Of a DNA stretch of 5,847 nt, positions 1 to 5,847 are shown piece by piece. This DNA comes from Pseudomonadota bacterium (GTDB lineage Bacteria > Pseudomonadota > Gammaproteobacteria > Steroidobacterales > Steroidobacteraceae), in the NCBI GenBank assembly GCA_021808195.1, contig JAKBCE010000156.1, positions 1 to 5,847 of the forward strand. Reading direction: 5' to 3'. Within the stretch, counting starts at the first letter, position 1, and each line of letters begins with the position of its first letter. Position numbers and translations under genes: made by a program. The notes under the pieces are model-generated. The model did not search any database. It worked only from the letters and a program-made list of their open reading frames with translations, and was not told the DNA's origin.

Positions 1-1231
1 GCTGCCCGCAGCGCGCGTTCGGCTTTCGCAGGCGATGTTCGGGTGGATGTATGCGTTGGCCCTCCTGTGGCTCGCAGCGGGCCTGCTGCTCGCGTCGCGA
101 GGCCGTCGGCGATTCCTGCAGCGGCTGGCGAGCCTTATGCAGGGTCTGCGTGCGGAGGATTATGGGCAGCGACTGCGTCCTGGCGCGGGTCCCGCCGGTG
201 ACGTCGCGCGGGAGTTCAACGCGCTTGCGGTGCACCTCGGCGGCGAGCAGCGCCATGGTCGGGAAACCGATGCGTTGCTGTCGCAGCTGCTGGCCAGTTT
301 GGACCTGAGCGTGCTGATCGTCGATGAGCAGGACCGGCTAGTCGAGCTGAATCCCGCAGCCGAGGCGCTGCTCGGCGCGACAGCCGCGGAACTCGCCGGT
401 CGCTCCGCGTCGCAGCTTGGCCTCTCGCATTGGCTGAAGGGACCCGTTCCGTTCATCGAGCGGCGCGATTTTCCGGCTGGAGCTGGTCCCTGGGAGGTTC
501 GGCGCGTGGTGTTCCGCCGCCTGGGTCGGCCTCACCGGTTATTGGTCGTGACTGACGTGAGTCGCGCGTTGCGCGAGGAGGAGCGGTACGCGTGGCGGCG
601 GCTCATCCGGGTGCTCGGGCACGAGATCAATAATTCGCTCGGGTCCATTCAGACCACCGCGAGTCTGTTGAGAGAGCGCGATCATTCCAGTGACCGGATG
701 CTCGATGAGGGACTCGAACTGATCGAGCGGCGCAGTCGCACCCTCGGTGGCTTCATCCGTCGTTATGCTGAGCTGGCACAACTGCCGCCGCCGAGCGCTG
801 ATCCGATTGATCTGGCGGAGCTGATTCGCCATGTCGCCTCACTCGAGGAGCGTGTGCCGGTCCTCGTGCTCTCCGACGGACCGCAGGAGGCGTTCCTCGA
901 CCGGGCCCAGATCGAGCAGGCACTGATCAATCTGGTCCGCAATGCGGCGGAGGCTGCGTTGCAAACCGGGGGCGGCGTGCGCATCCGCTGGGACGGCGAG
1001 GGCTCGATGGTCAGCATCGAAGTGGAGGACGATGGCCCTGGCATTTCGAGCACCGAAAACCTGTTCGTACCGTTCTTCACGACCAAGCCCGGGGGCAGCG
1101 GAATCGGCTTGCTCCTGGCGCGCCAGATCATCGAAGCGCATGGTGGCAGCTTGCGGCTCGTGAATCGCCCGAGCACGCGCGGAGCCATGGCGGTGGTTCG
1201 GCTCCCCCGGAGTTGCGGCCACAACGTTTGA
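1..1231 (+). CDS. Membrane sensor histidine kinase, NtrY/NtrB-like (5'-partial)
   Basis: The protein should autophosphorylate on a histidine and pass the phosphate to a response regulator. Numbering from the ATG at 35: a hydrophobic segment at 5-20, basic residues, a HAMP-like linker about 22-72, a PAS domain about 80-175 (LIVDEQDRLVELNPAAEALLG core), then a HisKA H-box GHEINNSLGSI with phospho-acceptor H196. The ATPase domain carries an N-box INLVRNAAEA (N299, N303), G1 box DDGPGI (D332-I337), F-box LFVPFFTTKP and G2 box GGSGIGL (353-359), so all catalytic boxes are present. The HEINN form of the H-box is typical of the NtrY/NtrB group, which pairs with sigma-54 activators. The frame stays open from position 2 to 35 and no good ribosome binding site precedes ATG 35. 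Only one membrane segment is visible, so the true start is probably upstream of the window, with a first membrane helix and sensor loop missing here. It ends 274 bp before the permease gene, in the same direction. Its partner regulator is not in view. Confidence 0.93.
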   Translation, partial: LPAARVRLSQAMFGWMYALALLWLAAGLLLASRGRRRFLQRLASLMQGLRAEDYGQRLRPGAGPAGDVAREFNALAVHLGGEQRHGRETDALLSQLLASLDLSVLIVDEQDRLVELNPAAEALLGATAAELAGRSASQLGLSHWLKGPVPFIERRDFPAGAGPWEVRRVVFRRLGRPHRLLVVTDVSRALREEERYAWRRLIRVLGHEINNSLGSIQTTASLLRERDHSSDRMLDEGLELIERRSRTLGGFIRRYAELAQLPPPSADPIDLAELIRHVASLEERVPVLVLSDGPQEAFLDRAQIEQALINLVRNAAEAALQTGGGVRIRWDGEGSMVSIEVEDDGPGISSTENLFVPFFTTKPGGSGIGLLLARQIIEAHGGSLRLVNRPSTRGAMAVVRLPRSCGHNV

Positions 1232-1306
1232 TCGGCGCTCTGAGCGGGACGGGAGGCGAGTCGGCGAGACATGCCGGAGGCGATAGTGCCTGCGCGAAGG
1301 TGCGAG

Positions 1307-1320
1307 TCCCATTTATGGGA
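1307..1320. promoter_or_regulatory. Putative distal activator site (UAS1), TCCC-N6-GGGA
   Basis: This is a perfect 6-bp inverted repeat, TCCCAT-TT-ATGGGA. The outer four bases of each arm recur with identical spacing in a second site 31 bp downstream. Its centre lies about 140 bp upstream of the start predicted for the sigma-54 promoter, where NtrC-class activators commonly bind. The identity of the binding protein is inferred. Confidence 0.5.
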
Positions 1321-1337
1321 TGCGGGCGGCGCAGTGC

Positions 1338-1351
1338 TCCCAGAGGCGGGA
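1338..1351. promoter_or_regulatory. Putative proximal activator site (UAS2), TCCC-N6-GGGA
   Basis: TCCCAGAGGCGGGA repeats the TCCC-N6-GGGA plan of the site at 1307-1320. The two sites are offset by 31 bp, about three helical turns, so they present the same face of the DNA. The centre lies about 109 bp upstream of the predicted transcription start. The inner six bases differ completely between the two sites, which points to the outer arms as the conserved contacts. Confidence 0.48.
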
Positions 1352-1358
1352 CCGGACG

Positions 1359-1387
1359 TTGCGCATCGTTCCTGTGCCGTCGCGCAA
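1359..1387. repeat. Inverted repeat TTGCGC-N17-GCGCAA
   Basis: The 6-bp arms at 1359-1364 and 1382-1387 are perfectly complementary and separated by 17 bp. The repeat sits between the putative activator dyads and the sigma-54 promoter, centred about 81 bp upstream of the predicted start. It could be a site for a further regulator, or chance in GC-rich DNA. Nothing in the sequence decides between these. Confidence 0.25.
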
Positions 1388-1426
1388 AAGCCCAGTGCAA
1401 TCATGGAGCTGGCGGGGCGTGCGCGA

Positions 1427-1444
1427 TTGGCACGCCGTATGCTT
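1427..1444 (+). promoter_or_regulatory. Sigma-54 (RpoN) promoter of the permease gene
   Basis: TTGGCACG-CCGT-ATGCT matches the RpoN consensus YTGGCACG-N4-TTGCW at every fixed position except the first T of TTGC. The invariant GG (1429-1430) and GC (1441-1442) are separated by the required 10 bp. Taking C1442 as -12 puts the transcription start near 1454 and gives a leader of about 52 nt. Such promoters need an ATP-dependent activator bound upstream, which fits the dyads at 1307-1351 and the NtrY-like kinase next door. Confidence 0.78.
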
Positions 1445-1491
1445 CCGTCCTGCTGCCAGGGCGAGTCGTTCGGGGACCGTCGCAAGCGCAC

Positions 1492-1499
1492 GAGGAGAG
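1492..1499 (+). promoter_or_regulatory. Ribosome binding site deciding the permease start
   Basis: GAGGAGAG lies 6 bases before ATG 1506 and is a strong Shine-Dalgarno match. The alternative in-frame ATG at 1320 would place the start codon upstream of the sigma-54 promoter. It would also add a 62-residue stretch rich in Arg, Ser and Cys with no membrane or family character. Confidence 0.75.
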
Positions 1500-1505
1500 T
1501 GGTGC

Positions 1506-3911
1506 ATGAGGATCAGTGCAGTTGGGGCTGCGAGAGGATATTCCCACGCGCTCAGGCGCGCCCTGCACACGCCCGTGGCAACAGCATTCGGTGGCCTCAC
1601 GCTGGGTCTGGCGCTTGGCGCGAGCGCGCTCGCCTTTGCGGTGCTCTATGGATATCTGTTCAGGCCGCTGCCGTATGCGAACCCGACTCGTCTGTACGTG
1701 GTCCGTCAGCGGCTTGTGAATGTCGGGATGCGAGGTCCCCTGGTATCCGTGCGCTTCTACCGCCGGCTGAAGCGATTGCCGGAGTTTCATGACTCCGGGT
1801 TGTTCACGATCGATGACGGAACCGTGACGGTCGGAGGCCGCAACGTGTTCGCGCATTTCTCGGCGGTCACGCCGTCGATATTCCCGCTATTGAACGTCAA
1901 GCCGTTTATGGGTCGCGCATTGAGTGAGGCCAGTGAATTGCCGGATGGGCCGCATGAAGTCGTACTGAGTTATGGATTGTGGCAAAGAGCGTTCGCAGCG
2001 AGCGCTCGGGTGTTGGGGCAAAGCCTGATTGTGGGCGGCACGCCGATGCGGATCGTCGGGGTCATGCCCCGGAATTTCGTGTTTCCGATTCCGCACACCG
2101 AGTTCTGGGCGCCCTTCGTGATCACACCTCGGCGTCTCGCGAGCGGAAACATCAATTACGAGATGCTCATGCGGATGCCGCCCGGCTGGACGCTGACGGG
2201 AATCAATTCCGTCCTGAAGACCGTGCGGAACGCGGAGCTTCACCGGGAAACTCAGGCCGATCAGGCGCGGGCGATGAAAAACGGGTACGTGATCGACGCG
2301 ATCGCCTATCGCCGCATGCTCCTGTCTTATGCCGGAGGAGTCGCTCCTTTTTGGGGATTGTTCGGCTTTACGCTCCTGTTGCTGCTCATGGCGGTGGTCA
2401 ACAGCACGAGTCTCGCGCTGGCCCGCCAGCGTCGGCGATTGGGAGAGATGAGTCTGCGCAAGGTATTGGGAGCCGGAAATTCCTCTATTGCGCGCCTGAT
2501 CGTGCTGGAACACCTTCCTGAGTGGATCATCATGGTGGCGACGGGGGTGACCGTCGCGGTTTATTGCATACGTTTACTGCACGCGCATCAGTTGCCCTCG
2601 CCGTACATGCCGTTCGAGATCCGCTTCGACTCCGTGGCGGCTGTCTACGTCGGGGTGGCCTCGCTCATGGTTTTTCTCTGCATTGCCGGCAGTTCGGTCG
2701 GCGCAAGCCTGCTCAGTCGACCTTCTGCCAGTGCGGTGCAGGAGATTGCACAGCGCGGATCGGCGGGTCGGGCGTTCAGGAACGCACAGCGCGCAATGGC
2801 ATCAGCGCAAATCTGCATCGCCCTGGTCCTGGTCGTATGTGGCGCGCTCGTGACTCGCAGCCTCATTGGACTGCTGAATCAGCCGCTACACTTCCAGGTC
2901 CGCAGACTCACGGTCGCCTCCGTCATGCTGCCGCGCACCATTCACGTCGCGACGTTCTGGCGGCAGGCACGGACTGCCCTGCGCGAAATTCCCGGCGTGC
3001 AGACCGTTGCACTGGGGCACATGGTGCCGTTTGGCGAGAGCGCAGAAGGGGGAACGTTCTATCCGGAGGGTCACCCGGAGCAGCGCACCTGGGCCTGGAT
3101 GCCCATCGTCAGTCCGGGATTCTTCAACGCAATGGGTGCGCATCTTTTGGCGGGGCGTGACTTTGCACCACGGGACGAACAGCCGAAATCTCACAGCGTC
3201 ATCGTGAGTGTGGCGTTGGCACGCGCGCTCTTCGGGCACAGTGACGTGGTGGGCGAGGAGTTGGATCAGGGGATGCGTATCGTGGGTGTGGCGCCGACAT
3301 TGCCGTGGAAACTGGACCCCGCGTCCGATCACGAAGGGTATGCCGTGTACGTTCCCGTCGGCGCTCGGCGCAATCATTATGTTCATGTTCTGATCAGATC
3401 TGATGCATCGCCCGGCATCGTGATGTCCGCCGTACGTCGAGTATTCCGGACGGTGGCGCCCGCGGCTGCGATCTACCGGATGCGCACCCTGCGGCAGATG
3501 ATGAATGGAGCGTCGCTCAATCGCGAGGCGTTTGCCTGGCTGGTGGCCGGGTTCGGGGTGCTGGCATTTCTCATGGCGGTGTCAGGGACTTACGCCATCG
3601 TGGCGTACGGAACCCGCTTGCGCCTGTTCGAGTTTGCGCTGCGGCAAGTGCTGGGTGCAACCCGCGGGAAGATTCTCGCGCTGGCGCTGAGAGAAACGGC
3701 AGCGTTGCTGCTGATCGGGGGCGCGGTCGGCGTCGCGGTGACCTATGTGGTCGTGGGGGGGCTGCGCTCTATGCTGTATGGCGTATCGGGACTCGTGCCG
3801 TGGGCGCTTCTTCTCGCCTTGGCGCTGATCGGTATGTCCGTGCTGCTGGCCGCGGCACTGCCGGTGTGGCGGGCGAGTCGCGTGAGTCCCTCGAGCATCA
3901 TGATTCAGTGA
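1506..3911 (+). CDS. Duplicated ABC-type permease, MacB/FtsX family (ADOP-like)
   Basis: This 801-residue inner-membrane protein is built from two similar halves, each with one helix, a large periplasmic MacB-type domain, then three helices with an FtsX domain. Helices fall near residues 25-50, 279-307, 337-358, 377-402, 430-457, 676-702, 727-753 and 763-790, with periplasmic domains about 55-275 and 460-670. The FtsX-type cytoplasmic signature occurs twice: GEMSLRKVLGAGNSSIARL after helix 2 and FEFALRQVLGATRGKILAL after helix 6. Length and layout match the duplicated orphan permeases first described in Acidobacteria (ADOP). Relatives (MacB, LolCE, FtsEX) use ATP hydrolysis in the cytoplasm to move periplasmic domains, for export or lipoprotein release rather than import. 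No ATPase domain is fused to it or encoded in the window, so it either borrows one made elsewhere or works differently. The start at 1506 is set by the GAGGAGAG site. Transcription is probably sigma-54 dependent. The substrate cannot be told from the sequence. Confidence 0.9.
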   Translation: MRISAVGAARGYSHALRRALHTPVATAFGGLTLGLALGASALAFAVLYGYLFRPLPYANPTRLYVVRQRLVNVGMRGPLVSVRFYRRLKRLPEFHDSGLFTIDDGTVTVGGRNVFAHFSAVTPSIFPLLNVKPFMGRALSEASELPDGPHEVVLSYGLWQRAFAASARVLGQSLIVGGTPMRIVGVMPRNFVFPIPHTEFWAPFVITPRRLASGNINYEMLMRMPPGWTLTGINSVLKTVRNAELHRETQADQARAMKNGYVIDAIAYRRMLLSYAGGVAPFWGLFGFTLLLLLMAVVNSTSLALARQRRRLGEMSLRKVLGAGNSSIARLIVLEHLPEWIIMVATGVTVAVYCIRLLHAHQLPSPYMPFEIRFDSVAAVYVGVASLMVFLCIAGSSVGASLLSRPSASAVQEIAQRGSAGRAFRNAQRAMASAQICIALVLVVCGALVTRSLIGLLNQPLHFQVRRLTVASVMLPRTIHVATFWRQARTALREIPGVQTVALGHMVPFGESAEGGTFYPEGHPEQRTWAWMPIVSPGFFNAMGAHLLAGRDFAPRDEQPKSHSVIVSVALARALFGHSDVVGEELDQGMRIVGVAPTLPWKLDPASDHEGYAVYVPVGARRNHYVHVLIRSDASPGIVMSAVRRVFRTVAPAAAIYRMRTLRQMMNGASLNREAFAWLVAGFGVLAFLMAVSGTYAIVAYGTRLRLFEFALRQVLGATRGKILALALRETAALLLIGGAVGVAVTYVVVGGLRSMLYGVSGLVPWALLLALALIGMSVLLAAALPVWRASRVSPSSIMIQ

Positions 3912-3912
3912 C

Positions 3913-3953
3913 CGCCCGGCGCCTCGTCATTGAGGCGGTTGCAGCACCGGGCG
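3913..3953 (+). terminator. Nested stem-loop after the permease stop codon
   Basis: It begins 2 bases after the TGA stop. The outer 7-bp stem CGCCCGG/CCGGGCG (3913-3919 with 3947-3953) encloses an inner 6-bp stem CGCCTC/GAGGCG (3920-3925 with 3932-3937) with a 6-base loop. No T-tract follows, so this is not a canonical intrinsic terminator. It may stabilise the 3' end of the mRNA or act with Rho. The rest of the convergent gap, to 4120, shows no gene. Confidence 0.4.
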
Positions 3954-4001
3954 CTCCTTCAGGTGCACTCTCGAGGGGGGGTCAATCGCCCCGCAGTTCG
4001 T

Positions 4002-4018
4002 CGCCCCTTGGCAGGGCG
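4002..4018. repeat. Short stem-loop in the convergent gap
   Basis: The perfect 5-bp arms CGCCC/GGGCG are separated by 7 bases. It lies about 100 bp past the end of the minus-strand DUF1348 gene and could help end transcripts from either side. There is no T-tract on either strand, and such short GC stems are common in this base composition. Confidence 0.2.
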
Positions 4019-4120
4019 GCGTCCGTTTGCGCGGCGATGCACCACCGGGAGCGGCGCTGGGCGATGCCCTGGCGTGGTTGCAGTCAGTGACGGGCCGAGT
4101 GCGGGCGACGTCGGGTCTGC

Positions 4121-4591
4121 TCAGAGCCCCAGGTCGCTGAGCCCCGGATGTTCGGCCGGGCGTGCACCGAGCGGCCAGTGAAATTTGCGCGCCGAGTCGT
4201 CAATCGGCAGGTCGTTGATGCTGGCGATGCGCCGGCGCATCAGGCCGTGCTCATCGAACTCCCAGTTCTCGTTACCGTAGGCGCGAAACCAGGCACCGTG
4301 CGCGTCATGCCATTCGTAGGCGAAGCGCACGGCAATCCGATTGCCGGTGAAGGCCCACACTTCCTTGATCAGGCGGTAATCGAGTTCCTTGGCCCATTTG
4401 CGGGTGAGGAATTCGACGATGGCGGCCCGCCCGGTGAGAAATTCCGAGCGGTTGCGCCAGCGGCTGTCTTCGGTATAGGCGAGTGATACGCGCTGCGGAT
4501 CGCGGCTGTTCCAGGCGTCTTCGGCCGCGCGCACTTTGACGGCGGCGCTCTCGCTGGTGAACGGAGGCAGGGGTGGACGGCTGGCGGTCAT
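4121..4591 (-). CDS. DUF1348 family protein, NTF2/SnoaL-like fold
   Basis: This complete 156-residue soluble protein has no signal peptide or membrane segment. It has the hallmarks of the DUF1348 family, small proteins with the cone-shaped NTF2-like fold: an N-terminal helix with [18 protein letters not shown] (about 25-42), then [35 protein letters not shown], and the strand-rich C-terminal half with [24 protein letters not shown] and ASINDLPI, ending in the family's typical HPGLSDLGL tail. The length is normal and no conserved block is missing. NTF2-like folds serve both as enzymes (isomerases, dehydratases, cyclases) and as non-catalytic binding domains. No activity is established for this family, so none is assigned. 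The start at 4591 is supported by GGGAGA at 4602-4597 with a 5-base spacer. It follows the dehydratase gene in the same direction after 81 bp and may have its own promoter. Confidence 0.92.
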   Translation of the reverse strand: MTASRPPLPPFTSESAAVKVRAAEDAWNSRDPQRVSLAYTEDSRWRNRSEFLTGRAAIVEFLTRKWAKELDYRLIKEVWAFTGNRIAVRFAYEWHDAHGAWFRAYGNENWEFDEHGLMRRRIASINDLPIDDSARKFHWPLGARPAEHPGLSDLGL

Positions 4592-4600
4592 GGGAGTCTC

Positions 4601-4631
4601 CCGGCACGAGCCCGTTTAGGCTTCGTGCCGG
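4601..4631 (-). promoter_or_regulatory. Stem-loop between dehydratase and DUF1348 genes, overlapping the SD
   Basis: Read on the minus strand, 8-bp arms CCGGCACG/CGTGCCGG (4631-4624 with 4608-4601) enclose a bulged A, a 4-bp AGCC/GGCT stem and a TAAACG loop. The last two Gs of the stem are also the first two Gs of the GGGAGA Shine-Dalgarno sequence of the DUF1348 gene. No T-tract follows. It could terminate or stabilise the dehydratase message, or limit ribosome access to the next gene. Confidence 0.5.
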
Positions 4632-4660
4632 ACGGTAGGAGCGTGCGGCGGGATCGTCAA
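4632..4660 (-). promoter_or_regulatory. Candidate sigma-70 promoter of the DUF1348 gene
   Basis: On the minus strand TTGACG (4660-4655, 5 of 6 bases of the -35 consensus) is followed after exactly 17 bases by TACCGT (4637-4632, 3 of 6 of the -10 consensus). The predicted start near 4625 would fall inside the left arm of the stem-loop. The -35 and spacing are good. The -10 is weak, though GC-rich bacteria often tolerate this. Confidence 0.35.
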
Positions 4661-4672
4661 GCCGCGAAACGT

Positions 4673-5847
4673 TCAATGATTGTCGCGCGGTACGCCGAAG
4701 CGGGCCTCGACGCGTTGGAACTGCTCCGCGCCGTTGAGAATCATGCCCTCGCCGAGCTGGCCGACCATGGCCCGCTGGATCTGCTGCCACGGCGTCTGGG
4801 AGGCCGGAAAGCGGTAGCCGCCGGCTGCATCGAGCGCCGCGCGCCGCGCGGTGAGCTCCTGCGCGGCGATCAGCACGGTGACTTCGCGTTTGCGCAAATC
4901 GATCCGGACCCGATCGCCGCTGTTCAGCAGCGCCAGCGTACCGCCGGCAGCTGCTTCCGGGGAGGCATTGAGAATGGACGGTGAGCCGGAAGTGCCGGAC
5001 TGGCGACCATCGCCGATGCACGGCAGGGCGCTGATGCCCTGTTTGATCAGGTAGCTCGGCGGGCGCATGTTGACCACTTCCGCGGAGCCCGGGTAGCCGA
5101 TCGGCCCGGTGCCGCGCATCACCAGCACAGTGTTCGCATCGATGCCGAGCGCCGGGTCGTCGATGCGCTGGTGGTAGTCCTCCGGACCGTCGAACACCAC
5201 CACCGGCCCCTCGAATGCGTCCGGATCCTTCGGATTGCTCAGGTAACGCTGCCGGAAGTCCTCCGAGATCACGCTCGTCTTCATGATGGCTGAATCGAAC
5301 AGGTTGCCGCGCATCACGATGAACCCGGCGTTGTCCTTCAGCGGCCGATCGATCGTGCGGATGACCTCGGGGTCGGTGATCGGGCGGCCGCGGCAGTTCT
5401 CCCCGAGCGTGCGGCCATTGGCGGTCAGGGCCTGCTCACGGATCAGCCCGCGCTGCATCAGCTGATTGACCACGGCGGGCACGCCGCCGGCGCGGTGGAA
5501 GTCCTCGGCCAGATATTCCCCGGCCGGCTGCAGGTTCACCAGCAGCGGCACTTCGTACCCGTAGGTCTGCCAGTCCTCGAGGGTGAGCTCGACGCCCATA
5601 TGCCTCGCGATCGCCGCGAGGTGGATCGGCGCATTGGTTGAGCCGCCAATGGCGGAGCTCACCACGATGGCATTGAGGAACGCATCGCGCGTCATGAGGG
5701 CCGAGGGTCTGAGATCCTCATGCACCATCTGCACGATGCGTTCGCCGGTCTCGTAGGCGATCTGCGCGCGCTCCCGATGCGGGGCGGGGATTGCCGCGGA
5801 GCCCGGCAGCTGCATGCCGAGCGCCTCGGCGATGGCATTCATCGTGC
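4673..5847 (-). CDS. Pentonate (xylonate/arabonate-type) dehydratase, IlvD/Edd family (5'-partial)
   Basis: IlvD/Edd enzymes dehydrate sugar acids or dihydroxy acids to 2-keto-3-deoxy products using an iron-sulfur cluster and Mg2+. About 390 C-terminal residues are present out of the usual 580-600. The frame stays open to the window edge; the Met at 5842 is internal and corresponds to the conserved TMNA(I/V)AEALG helix. The cluster-binding cysteines would lie upstream and cannot be checked. Visible blocks are [51 protein letters not shown] and [21 protein letters not shown]; the last contains the conserved serine (residue 282 counted from 5842) proposed as the catalytic base in pentonate dehydratases. 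These blocks and the PRDNH C-terminus resemble the Caulobacter-type D-xylonate and L-arabonate dehydratases more than branched-chain IlvD or Edd (phosphogluconate dehydratase). A role in pentose or other sugar-acid breakdown is likely; the exact substrate is not settled. No other sugar pathway gene is in view. Confidence 0.9.
   Translation of the reverse strand, partial: TMNAIAEALGMQLPGSAAIPAPHRERAQIAYETGERIVQMVHEDLRPSALMTRDAFLNAIVVSSAIGGSTNAPIHLAAIARHMGVELTLEDWQTYGYEVPLLVNLQPAGEYLAEDFHRAGGVPAVVNQLMQRGLIREQALTANGRTLGENCRGRPITDPEVIRTIDRPLKDNAGFIVMRGNLFDSAIMKTSVISEDFRQRYLSNPKDPDAFEGPVVVFDGPEDYHQRIDDPALGIDANTVLVMRGTGPIGYPGSAEVVNMRPPSYLIKQGISALPCIGDGRQSGTSGSPSILNASPEAAAGGTLALLNSGDRVRIDLRKREVTVLIAAQELTARRAALDAAGGYRFPASQTPWQQIQRAMVGQLGEGMILNGAEQFQRVEARFGVPRDNH

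Noticed and set aside
1399..1411. Possible IHF site (AATCAT-N4-CTG) between the activator dyads and the -24 element.
   Set aside because: The position is right for IHF, but two fixed bases of WATCAA-N4-TTR mismatch and the flanks are not A/T-rich, so it is not distinguishable from chance.
763..1491. Minus-strand open frame of 242 codons across the kinase gene and the gap.
   Set aside because: It is antisense to a clearly recognisable kinase domain, its translation is low-complexity Ser/Arg/Pro-rich with no family character, and it would cover the sigma-54 promoter. Long antisense frames are expected in GC-rich coding DNA.
1887..2513. Minus-strand open frame of 208 codons inside the permease gene, and a plus-strand frame at 1979-2521.
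   Set aside because: Both are shadows of the permease reading frame. Their translations show no domain-like hydrophobic pattern or recognisable motif.
4148..4486. Plus-strand frame of 112 codons antisense to the DUF1348 gene.
   Set aside because: The opposite strand encodes a complete DUF1348 protein with all family blocks. This frame has no supporting ribosome site or motif.
4305..5021. Minus-strand open frame of 238 codons bridging the DUF1348 and dehydratase genes.
   Set aside because: It overlaps two well-supported genes in another frame and its Arg-rich translation is typical of a GC-rich out-of-frame shadow.
1..5847. Search by eye for CRISPR arrays, insertion-sequence ends, tRNA/rRNA genes, phage genes and toxin-antitoxin pairs.
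   Set aside because: I found no regularly spaced repeats, transposase motifs, terminal repeats or RNA-gene signatures. The window reads as ordinary chromosome with no sign of recent transfer.

Overview
The window is GC-rich (roughly 60-65% by eye) and densely coded, with four protein genes and short gaps. The protein families and base composition suggest a proteobacterium, most likely gammaproteobacterial (Xanthomonadales/Nevskiales/Steroidobacter-like). That placement rests on general resemblance only and is low confidence. Both outer genes run off the window edges.

Left block, plus strand (1-3911). The first gene is the C-terminal majority of a membrane sensor histidine kinase of the NtrY/NtrB type: membrane segment, HAMP-like linker, PAS, HisKA, HATPase. 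A 274-bp gap follows, then an 801-residue ABC-type permease built of two FtsX/MacB-like halves (the duplicated 'orphan' permease, or ADOP, architecture) with no ATPase in view. The gap looks like a complete bacterial enhancer-dependent promoter. It has a near-consensus sigma-54 -24/-12 element at 1427-1444. It also has two identically built dyads, TCCC-N6-GGGA, exactly 31 bp apart and centred about 109 and 140 bp upstream of the predicted transcription start. NtrC-class activators use this layout. A good ribosome binding site at 1492-1499 fixes the permease start at 1506 and not at the upstream in-frame ATG at 1320, which lies upstream of the promoter. I infer that the kinase signals to an NtrC-type response regulator (expected just outside the window) that drives the permease gene.

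Middle (3912-4120). The gap between the converging permease and DUF1348 genes holds a nested stem-loop right after the permease stop and a smaller stem-loop further on. I see no gene there and no T-tract.

Right block, minus strand (5847-4121). A pentonate-type dehydratase of the IlvD/Edd family (C-terminal two thirds; the N-terminus with the iron-sulfur cysteines lies beyond the right edge) is followed after an 81-bp gap by a complete small NTF2-like protein of the DUF1348 family. That gap holds a candidate sigma-70 promoter and a strong stem-loop that runs into the Shine-Dalgarno sequence of the DUF1348 gene. The dehydratase probably serves sugar-acid catabolism. The DUF1348 protein has no established role, and a functional link to the dehydratase is only suggested by the order.
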